DNA of 64,000 bases from positions 1 through 64,000 of the forward strand of contig JACKDM010000013.1 of the NCBI GenBank assembly GCA_020633515.1. The letters are read 5' to 3'. This document shows positions 39,095 to 48,491 of this stretch, piece after piece (within the stretch, counting starts at the first letter, position 1; every line of letters starts with the position of its first letter). Origin of the DNA: Myxococcales bacterium. GTDB taxonomy: Bacteria; Myxococcota; Bradymonadia; UBA7976; UBA1532. Under the pieces are notes generated by a model. The model made no database searches. It saw only the letters and a list, made by a program, of their open reading frames with translations, and had not been told where the DNA came from. The position numbers and the translations under genes were made by a program.

Positions 39095-39814
39095 TCAGCG
39101 CAGCGTCCCGTCGTCGGGCGGGCTGATCATCTCCGGCCGCGCCTCGACCGCGGTCGGCGGCGGCAGGAAGAGATCCCCGAACAGGATCGCGCCCGCCACC
39201 TGGAACAGCACCAGCGCGCCCACCGCCGCGGTCGCCGTCAGCGTGTCGTCGTCCCCGAGCGCCGCGATCCCGAGCGCCGCGCCGCTCCCGACCGCCGTGC
39301 CCGCCGCCGTACCGAGCGCCACCCAGCCCGGGTGCGTCTGCTTGTCGAACAGCAGCCCGCCGCCCCACGCGCCGACCCCGCTCCCGATCGCGGCGCCCAC
39401 GAAGCCGCCGATCACCGGCCCGCGGAACCCGCCGAGCGGCTGATCCTCGTCACCCGGCGCGATCGCCTCGCCCGCCGCCGCGCCGGCGAGCCCGACCACG
39501 CCCGCCGCGAGCACGCCCGCGACCGCCTGCGTCGTCCAGGCGAGCTTCGGGTTCTCCTGATAGCCGAGCGTGCCGACCCGGACCTCCTCGGTCGCGGTCC
39601 GCTCCCGCTCCGCGATCAGCGCCTCGGGCGCCGTCTCGACCTCTTCGAAGAGCTTCTGATCCTGCTTGAAGTCGGCCCCCGGCGGCGGCAGCGGCGGCAG
39701 CACGACCTCGGGGACCTCCGGCTCGGCGGCCGGATCGGTGGGAGCCTGGGCGCCGGCCGCGGCCGGCAGGGACGCGGCGAGCGCCGCGGCGAGCAGACGG
39801 GGTGCAGTGCGCAT
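39095..39814 (-). CDS. Exported/membrane protein with Gly/Ala-rich segments, unknown function
   Basis: A 239-residue protein with a signal peptide (APRLLAAALAASLPAAAGAQ) starting at ATG 39814. A GGAGG lies 11 bases upstream. A Pro/Glu-rich stretch (residues about 20-55) precedes several Gly/Ala-rich hydrophobic segments (VAGVLAAGVVGLAGAAAG, GFVGAAIGSGVGAWGGG, AAGTAVGSGAALGIAALG), which resemble glycine-zipper membrane helices. No family was recognised. It converges with the second Ser-rich lipoprotein with no intergenic base, and is divergent from the histidine kinase gene. Confidence 0.72.
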   Translation of the reverse strand: MRTAPRLLAAALAASLPAAAGAQAPTDPAAEPEVPEVVLPPLPPPGADFKQDQKLFEEVETAPEALIAERERTATEEVRVGTLGYQENPKLAWTTQAVAGVLAAGVVGLAGAAAGEAIAPGDEDQPLGGFRGPVIGGFVGAAIGSGVGAWGGGLLFDKQTHPGWVALGTAAGTAVGSGAALGIAALGDDDTLTATAAVGALVLFQVAGAILFGDLFLPPPTAVEARPEMISPPDDGTLR

Positions 39815-39914
39815 GGTGTCATCAACCTCCACGATCCGGCCCCCTGTCAAGCCTGGGGCGCGCTCACCATCATGGATGCGCCACCGCCCGACCCGCCGCG
39901 CTATGCTCCGCGCG

Positions 39915-41510
39915 ATGTTCCCCCCCGTGCCCCCGATCGAGCGCTACGCCCGCCTCGCCTGGCTCATCCGCATGCGCTGGCTCGCGCTCGCCGGGGTCAG
40001 CCTCGCCGCCGGGGTCGCCGCCGCCGGGCTCGTGCCCGGGGTCAACGTCGAGGTCGTCGCCGCCGCGGTCGCCGTCGGCGTGCTCAGCAACCTCTTCTTC
40101 GCGTGGCGCGGCCGCCAGCGCGGCGACACCGACGACCACCACGTCGGGCAGGCCGCGCTCGACACCGGCGCGCTGACGCTCGTGCTGTGGGCCTCGGGCG
40201 GCGCCGAGTGCCCCTTCATCGCGTTCTACGTCTTCCCCGTGCTCCTCGCCGCGCTCCTCGGCGGCCACGCCGCGCTCTGGCCCACCGGCCTCACCTGCGC
40301 CGCCGGCATCGCGCTCCAGCTCGCCGCCGTCCGCGTCGACTGGCTCCGCGTCGGCCGCTGGGACCCCGCCCCGCCCTACGACCAGCTCCTCGCCGTCGGC
40401 GCGCTCGCGCTCACCGTCGGCATGGCCGCCTACTTCGCCGTCCGCCTCAGCGACGCGCTCCGCCGCCAGATCACCGCCCGCCGGCAGGCCGACACGCTCC
40501 TCCGCGTCGCCTTCGACGGCCTCGACGCCGGCCTCGAGGTCATCGACCAGGGCCAGGTCACCCTCCAGAACCCCCGCGCCGCCCGCCTCCTCGGCGCCCG
40601 CATCGGCCTCCCCTGGCGCTGCCCCGGCCGCCGCAGCGGCGAATGCGCCGCCCGCGCCGGCCGCTGCGACGACGGCGTCCCGCCCCGCTGCCAGTTCGCG
40701 CTCGCCAGCGAAGGCCCCGAGCGCATCTTCGAGCTGATCGCGTTCCCGCTCCCCGACGGCGCCCAGAACATGGCCCTCTACATCGACCGCACCGCCGAGG
40801 TCCTCGCCTCGCGCCAGCTCCTCTTCACCGAGCGCCTCGCGAGCCTCGGCCGCACCGTGCAGGGCGTCGCCCACGAGCTCAACACCCCGCTCGCCACCAT
40901 CCAGACCCTCGGCCGCGACGTGCTCGACGCGCTCGACGACGCCGCCACCCCGCCCGCGCTCCGCGACGACGTCGGCGAATCCGCCCGCATCATCGTCGCC
41001 GAGGTGCAGCGCTGCCGCCGCATCACCCACGCGCTCCTCGGCCGCGCCGGCCCGCTCGACCCCATCGCCGACGGCGGCCACGCCACCCTCGCCGCCGCCG
41101 TCGAGCGCGCCGCCGCCGTCGTCTTCGCCGCCGACCGCGGCCGCGTCGAGGTCGACCTCGGCGGCGCCGCCGACGCCGTGCTCCCGCTCGACCCGCTCGT
41201 GCAGATCTTCGTCAACCTGCTGCAAAACGCCCGCGACGCCGCCCCCGACGGCCCCGTCGAGATCACCGGCTACCGCGCCCACGCGCTCCGCGTCGAGATC
41301 CGCGACCACGGCCCCGGCCTCAGCCCCGAGGCCGCCCGCCACCTCTTCGAGCCCTTCTTCACCACCAAGCCCCCCGGCCGCGGCACCGGCCTCGGGCTCT
41401 ACACCTCCTACACCCTCGCCCGCGACCTCGGCGGCGAGCTCGCGCTGCGCGACCACCCCGACGGCGGCGCGCTCGCCGTGCTCGCGCTCCCCGCGCCGCC
41501 TCCCACCTGA
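39915..41510 (+). CDS. Membrane sensor histidine kinase with a four-cysteine linker
   Basis: A 531-residue inner-membrane kinase. About five or six membrane helices occupy residues 20-175. A PAS-like segment follows with an inserted cluster C-x7-C-x6-C-x7-C at residues 236-259. The HisKA domain has phosphoacceptor His320 in GVAHELNTPLATI, and the HATPase domain contains NLLQNARDA, DHGPGLS, the FFTTKP segment and GTGLGLYTSYTLA. The multi-helix sensor and kinase core recall RegB/PrrB-type redox kinases, but the Cys cluster is not the classical single RegB cysteine. Redox or metal sensing is therefore inference. ATG 39915 was chosen; an in-frame ATG 12 bases upstream is possible. No response regulator is adjacent. 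Confidence 0.9.
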   Translation: MFPPVPPIERYARLAWLIRMRWLALAGVSLAAGVAAAGLVPGVNVEVVAAAVAVGVLSNLFFAWRGRQRGDTDDHHVGQAALDTGALTLVLWASGGAECPFIAFYVFPVLLAALLGGHAALWPTGLTCAAGIALQLAAVRVDWLRVGRWDPAPPYDQLLAVGALALTVGMAAYFAVRLSDALRRQITARRQADTLLRVAFDGLDAGLEVIDQGQVTLQNPRAARLLGARIGLPWRCPGRRSGECAARAGRCDDGVPPRCQFALASEGPERIFELIAFPLPDGAQNMALYIDRTAEVLASRQLLFTERLASLGRTVQGVAHELNTPLATIQTLGRDVLDALDDAATPPALRDDVGESARIIVAEVQRCRRITHALLGRAGPLDPIADGGHATLAAAVERAAAVVFAADRGRVEVDLGGAADAVLPLDPLVQIFVNLLQNARDAAPDGPVEITGYRAHALRVEIRDHGPGLSPEAARHLFEPFFTTKPPGRGTGLGLYTSYTLARDLGGELALRDHPDGGALAVLALPAPPPT

Positions 41511-41609
41511 CCCCGCGCCCGTCTTCGGGTCGACCGCAGCCTCCGTTTGAGTTAAAACCATTTCATGCCGGCGGATCACGCGCCGGCCCCCGACCCCCGC
41601 GGAGGCAGC

Positions 41610-42071
41610 ATGGCGTTCCTCATCGGCACCCCGGTCGCCGTCGGCTACGGCCTCTTCGACCCGATCGACCGCCTCGAGCTCGGCGTGCCGCTCATGGCCG
41701 CCGACCGCAACCTCGACTGGACCCTCGCCCGCGTCGCCCACACCGGCCCCCGCGACGAACCCGACGGCGTCACCCCGCTCATCGCCATCACCCTCCCCCG
41801 CGGCCGCACCCTGCTCGTCAGCCCCGACCAGCCGCTCTACGTCGGCGACGGCCGCTGCGTCCGCGCCGAGCGCGCGCTCATCGGCGGCGCGCCCCTCTTC
41901 GACCGCGACGGCCGCCGCGTCGAGGTCGTCGAAGCCCGCCCCGTGCCCCGCAACGGCCAGCTCTTCGACGTCACCGTCGGCTCCCTCGACGCGCCCGACT
42001 CGGTCGACGGCCACCTCATCGTCGCCGGCGGCATCATCTGCGGTGACGCCGCGCTCACCCGCGGTCGCTGA
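41610..42071 (+). CDS. Stand-alone Hint (hedgehog/intein)-like domain protein
   Basis: A 153-residue protein. ATG 41610 follows a GGAGG (41601-41605), which favours it over the ATG at 41565. The pattern from about residue 35 to the end follows a Hint fold: a strand GVTPLIAITLPRGRTLLVSP (equivalent to the T-GR-L--TP-HP block), ALIGGAPLFDRDG (the A--L--GD-L block), and a final VDGHLIVAGGIICGD (the V-G-LV-N block). The usual N-terminal nucleophilic Cys, the block B His and the terminal Asn are absent. It is therefore probably not self-splicing. No host protein is fused to it. The assignment is from pattern only and should be tested by structure prediction. Confidence 0.6.
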   Translation: MAFLIGTPVAVGYGLFDPIDRLELGVPLMAADRNLDWTLARVAHTGPRDEPDGVTPLIAITLPRGRTLLVSPDQPLYVGDGRCVRAERALIGGAPLFDRDGRRVEVVEARPVPRNGQLFDVTVGSLDAPDSVDGHLIVAGGIICGDAALTRGR

Positions 42072-42106
42072 GCGCGCTCATCGAGCCGTAAAAGCCGGGC
42101 GCCGTC

Positions 42107-42135
42107 TTGACAAACTCTGCCGGTTTCCGCATGTT
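42107..42135 (+). promoter_or_regulatory. Candidate sigma-70-type promoter for the DEAD-box helicase gene
   Basis: TTGACA at 42107-42112, 17 bases, then CATGTT at 42130-42135. The -35 box is a perfect match and the -10 box is weak. It would give an mRNA leader of about 75 bases, as often seen for cold-induced DEAD-box helicases. Confidence 0.5.
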
Positions 42136-42217
42136 GCCCCCGCCGCGTGGCCCTCGCGCGGCCCCTTCAGGACAGGACGGGCGTCCCCCTGAGTCACGCT
42201 GAAAGCAGATCCCCACG

Positions 42218-43522
<1,305 letters not shown>

Positions 43523-43606
43523 GCGCCCTCACCCGGGCGTCGCCGCCCGCGCCACCGCCACGCGCCCCGCCTCCCACCGCACGGCCGCCACCGCCGCCGC
43601 CCGCGC

Positions 43607-44365
43607 TCACCCCCCGAGGAGCGTCCGCGCCGCCAGCGCCACCGACGCCAGCCCCGACCCCCACAGCACCGCCGCCCGCAGCCGCGGCCCCTCCACCCGA
43701 CCCGTCAGCGCCCCGCTCGCCCACGACCCCAACAGCACCCCCGGCAGCAGCACCGCCGACACCCGCAGATCCACCTCGGCCAGCTGCCCCACCAGCACCC
43801 GCCCCGCGATCGTGATCACCAGCCCCACCGCGAACACCGCCGCCAACGTCGCCCGCAGCGTCGGCCCCGTCGCGTCCCGATACAACAGCGCCACCGGCGG
43901 CCCCCCGATCGCCGACACATAGCTCGTCAGCCCCGACGCCAGCCCCGCCCAGAACGGCGCCCCCCGCACCCGCACCGCCCGCGCCCGCGAAACCGACGCC
44001 GCCACCGCCACCGCGATGATGCCCGCCATCACCAGATCCAGCGACCGCGGATCCAGCGCCCCCACCATCAGCACCCCCGCCGCCGTCCCCGGAAACCGCC
44101 CCACCGTGATCCACCCGAAGCCCGACCAGTCGATCCCCGCCCGCTCCCGCCACGCCATGTGCAACACCAACGGCATCGCGCAGACCAACTGCGGCACCGG
44201 CGCCAGCGCCGGATGCAACAAAGCCAGCGTCGGCACCGAGATCAGCCCGAAGCCGAACCCGATCGTGCCCTGCACCGCCGCCGCGAAGGTCGAGATCACG
44301 AACGCCGCCAGCAGCGGCGCGAGCGGCACCGCCGCGAACGCGGCGAGGCTGTCGAAGACGGACAT
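43607..44365 (-). CDS. TauE/SafE-family anion (sulfite/sulfoacetate-type) permease
   Basis: A 252-residue protein with about seven to eight membrane segments. The family signature is in the first segment ([24 protein letters not shown]) and repeated in the second half ([19 protein letters not shown]). TauE/SafE proteins export sulfite or sulfoacetate, or move other organosulfur anions. ATG 44365 is the natural start. It stands between the convergent helicase gene and the GAF-like gene, 33 bases downstream of the latter. Confidence 0.92.
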   Translation of the reverse strand: MSVFDSLAAFAAVPLAPLLAAFVISTFAAAVQGTIGFGFGLISVPTLALLHPALAPVPQLVCAMPLVLHMAWRERAGIDWSGFGWITVGRFPGTAAGVLMVGALDPRSLDLVMAGIIAVAVAASVSRARAVRVRGAPFWAGLASGLTSYVSAIGGPPVALLYRDATGPTLRATLAAVFAVGLVITIAGRVLVGQLAEVDLRVSAVLLPGVLLGSWASGALTGRVEGPRLRAAVLWGSGLASVALAARTLLGG

Positions 44366-44398
44366 CGGCGCCGGGGTATCACAAACCCCCGCCCGCTG

Positions 44399-45508
44399 TC
44401 AGTTCCCCCACACCTCCAACGCCAACGCCACCCGCCGCCCGCGCACCCGCACCGCCGCCGCCTCCCCCGCGTGCCCCGCCAGCTCCATCGCCACCGCCGC
44501 CGCGTCCTCCGCCGTCGCCTCCTGCGCCCACAGCTCCACCCACGCCACCGGCCCCGCCACCACCACCGCCCCCTCGATCCCACCCGTCGCCCCCCCCCGC
44601 CACAGCCGCTCCGCGTAGCGCCCCAGCATCACCGCCACCAGCGCCTGCGCCACCGGCCGCGGCGCCACCACCGCCTGCTCCAGCTCCGCCTGCGCCCACC
44701 GCACCCCACCCACCAGCTTCGTATGATGCCGCGCCAGCGCCGCCCCCCCCCTCACCACCGCCCCCAGCGCCGGCGCCCCCGCCCCCACCGTCGCCGCGTC
44801 CTCCAGCGCCTCCACCTCCCGCGTCAACCGCGCCGCCACCGCCTCGATCACCGCCAGATGCGCCCCCACCGCCGCCGCCTGCCCCACCGGATCCACCGAC
44901 CACGCCCCCTCATCGCTCGTCAGCCGCGCCTCCAGCGCCGTGAGCTGAAGCGGCATCAACAGGTTGCGCAGCTCCGCGAACGCCGGCTCCACCGCCGCCT
45001 CGATCAACCCCAACGGCGGCCGCGCCTGCCGCCGCTCCATCGACGCCACCCGCTCCGCCAGCCGGCTCGCCAGCACCTGCAACCGCGTCCGCGCCCCCAG
45101 CAGGAACACCTGCGGCCGGCAATCGGCCACCCACAGCGCCCCCAGCGACGCATCATCCAGCCGCAGCGGCGCCACCAGACACACCGGAAAACACTGCGAC
45201 GGGCACGGCTCGGCCGCCTCGTCCTCGACCCGCTGCCCCCGATAGATCACCACCTGCCCGTCCGGCTGCGCATCCGCCAGCGCCAGCAGCCGCTCGGCCG
45301 CCTCCACCGTACACCACGACCCCACGAACGACCCCGCCCCCACACAATGCAGCCGCTGCTCGCCCAGCCGCAGCACCCCCAGCACCGCCACGACGCCCAG
45401 ATGCGCCGCGATCTCGTCCATCAACGGATCACCATGCACCGGCAACCGCGGCGGCTGCGAAGGCAGCTCCCGACGCCGAGGCGCCTCCCTCTCGGCTGGA
45501 AGTGCCAT
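44399..45508 (-). CDS. GAF-like domain protein with helical C-terminus
   Basis: A 369-residue cytoplasmic protein. ATG 45508 follows a GAGAGGGGG. Residues about 25-170 look like a GAF domain (LMDEIAAHLGVVAVLGVLRL, SCW-like GSWCTVEAAERLL, VCLVAPLRLDDASLGALWVADC). The remaining 200 residues are predicted helical and Ala-rich, with a layout like the dimerisation and ATPase part of a kinase but without N or G boxes. It may be a degenerate sensor or an adaptor. Function is unknown. It is probably co-transcribed with the TauE/SafE-type permease downstream. Confidence 0.7.
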   Translation of the reverse strand: MALPAEREAPRRRELPSQPPRLPVHGDPLMDEIAAHLGVVAVLGVLRLGEQRLHCVGAGSFVGSWCTVEAAERLLALADAQPDGQVVIYRGQRVEDEAAEPCPSQCFPVCLVAPLRLDDASLGALWVADCRPQVFLLGARTRLQVLASRLAERVASMERRQARPPLGLIEAAVEPAFAELRNLLMPLQLTALEARLTSDEGAWSVDPVGQAAAVGAHLAVIEAVAARLTREVEALEDAATVGAGAPALGAVVRGGAALARHHTKLVGGVRWAQAELEQAVVAPRPVAQALVAVMLGRYAERLWRGGATGGIEGAVVVAGPVAWVELWAQEATAEDAAAVAMELAGHAGEAAAVRVRGRRVALALEVWGN

Positions 45509-45712
45509 CAAGCCCCCTCTCACGAACGATTTTGTCCCCACACGCCTCGGCCCCACCGTGTCACGACCCCCACCCCCCGCGCAATGCCCGAGCCCCCACC
45601 GCGCCCCCGCCCCCACGACGAACGCCGACCGGACGCGCCGCCGCGCCGCGCGAGACCGAAGCCCCCCGCCGCGCGACCACGCATCCGGCCGGCGAAAGCC
45701 GCGACCCGACGC

Positions 45713-46744
45713 CTACTTCCCGTTCTTCGCGTTCCGCGCCTGCTCGATCGCGATCTCCCGCACCGCCGCGAACGACGTCGCGTTCGCCGCCCCCTCCAGC
45801 GCCTTCACCGCGAGCTGCTGCGCCTGCGTCAGCGCCGCCTCGAGCTGGCTCCCCAGCCGATCGAGCTGCGCCTTCTGCGTCGCGATCGTCGCCTCCAGCG
45901 CCTCGATCCGCTCCGCCGCCAGCCGCTGCCGCCCCTCGAACGCCTTCGCCCGCAGCTTCGCCTCGGTCTGCGCCTGCTTGCGCGCGATCCCCAGCCCCTG
46001 CGACCGCGCCTGCGCCACCGCCGCCGACAGCTCGGCCGGGAACGCCTCCGCCTTCGCCTCCAGCTCGGCCAGCTCCTTCTCCCGCGCCTCGAGCGCCTCG
46101 TGCCGCGCGCTCCACCCCGCCCGCGTATCCGCCTCGAACGCCGCCAGCGCCTTCTCCCGCAGCCGCGTCGCCTGCTGCCACCCATCCGCGTCCGCCGCCC
46201 GCCGCTGCGCCAGCGCGTAGCCGTACTCCGACGCCTCCCGCGCCAGCGCCACCGCCCGATCACCATCGCGCTCCGCCACCGCCGCCGCGTACCGCGCCTG
46301 CTCCGCCGCCCACGCCGCGTGCAGCCGCGCCATCTCCTCCTCGTGCGCCGCCACCCGCGCCGCGTGCGCCTCGTCCGCCGCCTCGATCCGCCGCCCGTCC
46401 TCCGCCACCAGCGACCCCAGCGACGCATCCGTCGCCTCGATCCCATGCTCCCGCGCGAGGCGGGCGCGCAGCTCGGCCGCCGCCCCCCGCAGCGCGCCCA
46501 GCCGGCCCGCCTCGCGCACCATGCTCTCCTGCAGCCCGCTCACCGACTCCCGGAACCCCACCTGAAGCTGCCCCAGCCCCGCGATCACGCCCCCGATATC
46601 CGACGGCGCCTCCACCGCCGGCGCCACCGCCGCCGCCTTCGCCGGCCGCTCCGCCGGCCGCTCCGCCGACTTCGCGCCCTTGAGCAGCGCCTTGTACGCG
46701 TTCCAGATCTGGGCCTTGGTGCTGTTGTAGGTGATGTTCGACAT
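45713..46744 (-). CDS. Coiled-coil protein, paralogue A
   Basis: A 343-residue protein starting at ATG 46744 after GGGAGAGG. Residues about 55-330 are an almost continuous Ala/Glu/Arg-rich heptad-type coiled coil (for example AARVAAHEEEMARLHAAWAAEQ). A short N-terminus (MSNITYNSTKAQIWNAYKALL) precedes it. The C-terminus RIEALEATIATQKAQLDRL is shared with the next gene upstream. It has no signal peptide or membrane segment, so it is probably a cytoplasmic scaffold or filament. Function is unknown. The spacing to its paralogue is about 100 bases on the same strand. Confidence 0.8.
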   Translation of the reverse strand: MSNITYNSTKAQIWNAYKALLKGAKSAERPAERPAKAAAVAPAVEAPSDIGGVIAGLGQLQVGFRESVSGLQESMVREAGRLGALRGAAAELRARLAREHGIEATDASLGSLVAEDGRRIEAADEAHAARVAAHEEEMARLHAAWAAEQARYAAAVAERDGDRAVALAREASEYGYALAQRRAADADGWQQATRLREKALAAFEADTRAGWSARHEALEAREKELAELEAKAEAFPAELSAAVAQARSQGLGIARKQAQTEAKLRAKAFEGRQRLAAERIEALEATIATQKAQLDRLGSQLEAALTQAQQLAVKALEGAANATSFAAVREIAIEQARNAKNGK

Positions 46745-46844
46745 GATGCCTCTCCCAGGCGGACCGCGGGCCTCGCCGGCGGACCGGATATGAATCAACG
46801 GTTCGTGAAGATTGAAGAAACGGTGACGGCGCCAGCGACCGCGA

Positions 46845-47828
46845 TCAGGCGCGCGAGCCGCCGATCGCCTGCGCGGCGAGCGTCTGGGTGCGACCGAGCA
46901 CCTCGGTGAGCTGCGCCCGCAGCCGCGCCAGCTCCTCGACCTGCCGCGCGATCGTCGCCTCGAGCGCCTCGATCCGCAGCGTCTGCAGCTCGAGCGTCGC
47001 CTGCTGCTCCGCCTCGGCGAGCTGCGCCTCGACCTCCGCCTCGGCCCTCGCCTCGCGGATCGCCTCCTCGCGCGCCGCGTCGACCTTCGCCTTGAGCTTC
47101 GCCGGCTGCCCCGCCACCTCGCCCCGCAGCTTCTCGACGTCCGCGCCCCGCTCGGCGAGCGCCTCCTCGCGCGCGGCGAACGCCGCCTCCCGCCGCTCCC
47201 CCTCCTCGGCGAGCGCCCGCTCGAGGTCCCGCTTCTTCTCGGCGAAGGCATCATCCGCCGCCTTGCGGCTCCGCGCCGTCTCGTAGTCGAAGTCCGCCTC
47301 CGCCCGCCGCCGCGCCTTGTCCCGCGCCGCGTCCTCCTCCGCGATCCGCGCCGCGAACGCCTCCGCCTCCGCCGCCTGCGCCGCCCGCGCCACCTGCACC
47401 TCGTCCTCGAGCTCCGCCCGCTCACCCGCCGCGTCCGCCTCGAAGGCCCGATCCCGGCTCGCCCGCTCCGCCGCCCGGATCGCCACCGCCTCGGCCGCGA
47501 TCACCACCTGCCGCAGCCCCGCGAGCCGCTCCGTCTCCACCGCGATCGCCCGCGTCAGCTCCGCGAGCCGCCCCGACTCCGCGCCCACCGTCTCGGCGAG
47601 CCCCGAGACCGCCGCGCCGAACTCGAGCTGAAGCGCCGCGAGCCGATTGACGATCGCCTCCTCGCTGTAGCCCGCCGCCCGCTCGGCGATCGCGCGATCC
47701 TCCGCCCGCGCGGCCGCCTCGGCCCGGGTCTCGATCCGCTCCGCGAGCGCCTCGCGCTCGGCGACGAGCCGGTCGAAGGCGTCGAGGATCTCATCGGTGC
47801 TCTGCGGGATGTCGTTGAAGACGGTCAC
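46845..47828 (-). CDS. Coiled-coil protein, paralogue B
   Basis: A 327-residue protein starting at GTG 47828 after GAGGAGAGAGG. The chain from about residue 15 to 310 is an uninterrupted Ala/Glu/Arg-rich coiled coil. The N-terminus (MTVFNDIPQSTDEILDAF) differs from paralogue A, but RIEALEATIARQVEELARL at the C-terminus matches it. The two genes probably encode partners that form a hetero-coiled coil. No known family was recognised. Myxobacterial scaffold or bactofilin-associated proteins have similar composition but no specific match is claimed. Confidence 0.8.
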   Translation of the reverse strand: MTVFNDIPQSTDEILDAFDRLVAEREALAERIETRAEAAARAEDRAIAERAAGYSEEAIVNRLAALQLEFGAAVSGLAETVGAESGRLAELTRAIAVETERLAGLRQVVIAAEAVAIRAAERASRDRAFEADAAGERAELEDEVQVARAAQAAEAEAFAARIAEEDAARDKARRRAEADFDYETARSRKAADDAFAEKKRDLERALAEEGERREAAFAAREEALAERGADVEKLRGEVAGQPAKLKAKVDAAREEAIREARAEAEVEAQLAEAEQQATLELQTLRIEALEATIARQVEELARLRAQLTEVLGRTQTLAAQAIGGSRA

Positions 47829-47996
47829 GGCCTCTCTCCTCGCTTCGGGGGGCCATCAGCGGCCCCGGTTGACGAAGAGCAGAATAGGCCACCCCTCCTG
47901 ACAGCTTCGGTCAGCAGCGCGCGCCCCGCGCCGGCCGATGTCGGGTGTGCTGACAACGTAGTGGCAGGAGCCCCGCGCCCGCCCCCGAAGCGAGGA

Positions 47997-48491
47997 TCAA
48001 CGCCGCTTTCGCCCGCCCCGCCGCCCCCGAAGCTGCGCCGCCCCGACGCCCAGCAGCACCACCCACGCCAGCCCCGCCGCCACCCCGCCTGCTGACGGCG
48101 CCACCGCCGCGCAGCCCCCCGACGACGGCTCGGTCCGCGCGATGTCACCCGGCACGCAGCGATTGCACTGCGCGAACGACTTCTCCGGATCGGTCGTGCA
48201 CATCGCCTGCGGCTCGCAGACCCCGTCGCTGCCATCGAAGCGCACGCAGTAGCTCCCCGCGTCGAGCCCCGCCCAGCACGGATCGACGCACAGCAGGCAC
48301 TCGTCGGGCCCCGTCGCCGGGTTGTCGGTGCAGAGCGTGTCGCGCACGCAGTTGCCGTAGAACGGCCCCGGCATCGAGCACGGCTCCCCGTCCGCCGCGC
48401 CCTCACACGCCAGAAACGCCGCCGGCACGTTCGCCCGCGCCCCCACCGGCGCCGCCAGCCACAGCCCCGCCAGCCACAGCTCAGCCCGCAT
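47997..48491 (-). CDS. Exported Cys-rich protein with MYXO-CTERM-like tail
   Basis: A 164-residue protein. ATG 48491 begins inside the end of the upstream helicase gene (11-base overlap). A signal peptide (ELWLAGLWLAAPVGARA) is followed by about 95 residues with 11 or so Cys (CSMPGPFYGNC, CTTDPEKSFAQCNRC). The C-terminus has Gly-Gly-Cys, a hydrophobic helix (GLAWVVLLGVGAA) and an Arg/Lys-rich end, as in myxosortase substrates. It is probably processed and attached to the cell surface. The Cys-rich part is of a type common in myxobacterial surface proteins, without known function. Confidence 0.8.
   Translation of the reverse strand: MRAELWLAGLWLAAPVGARANVPAAFLACEGAADGEPCSMPGPFYGNCVRDTLCTDNPATGPDECLLCVDPCWAGLDAGSYCVRFDGSDGVCEPQAMCTTDPEKSFAQCNRCVPGDIARTEPSSGGCAAVAPSAGGVAAGLAWVVLLGVGAAQLRGRRGGRKRR

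Noticed and set aside
44159..46909. Long plus-strand frame rich in Arg, His and Pro
   Set aside because: Antisense of the TauE/SafE, GAF-like and coiled-coil genes; no recognisable domain.
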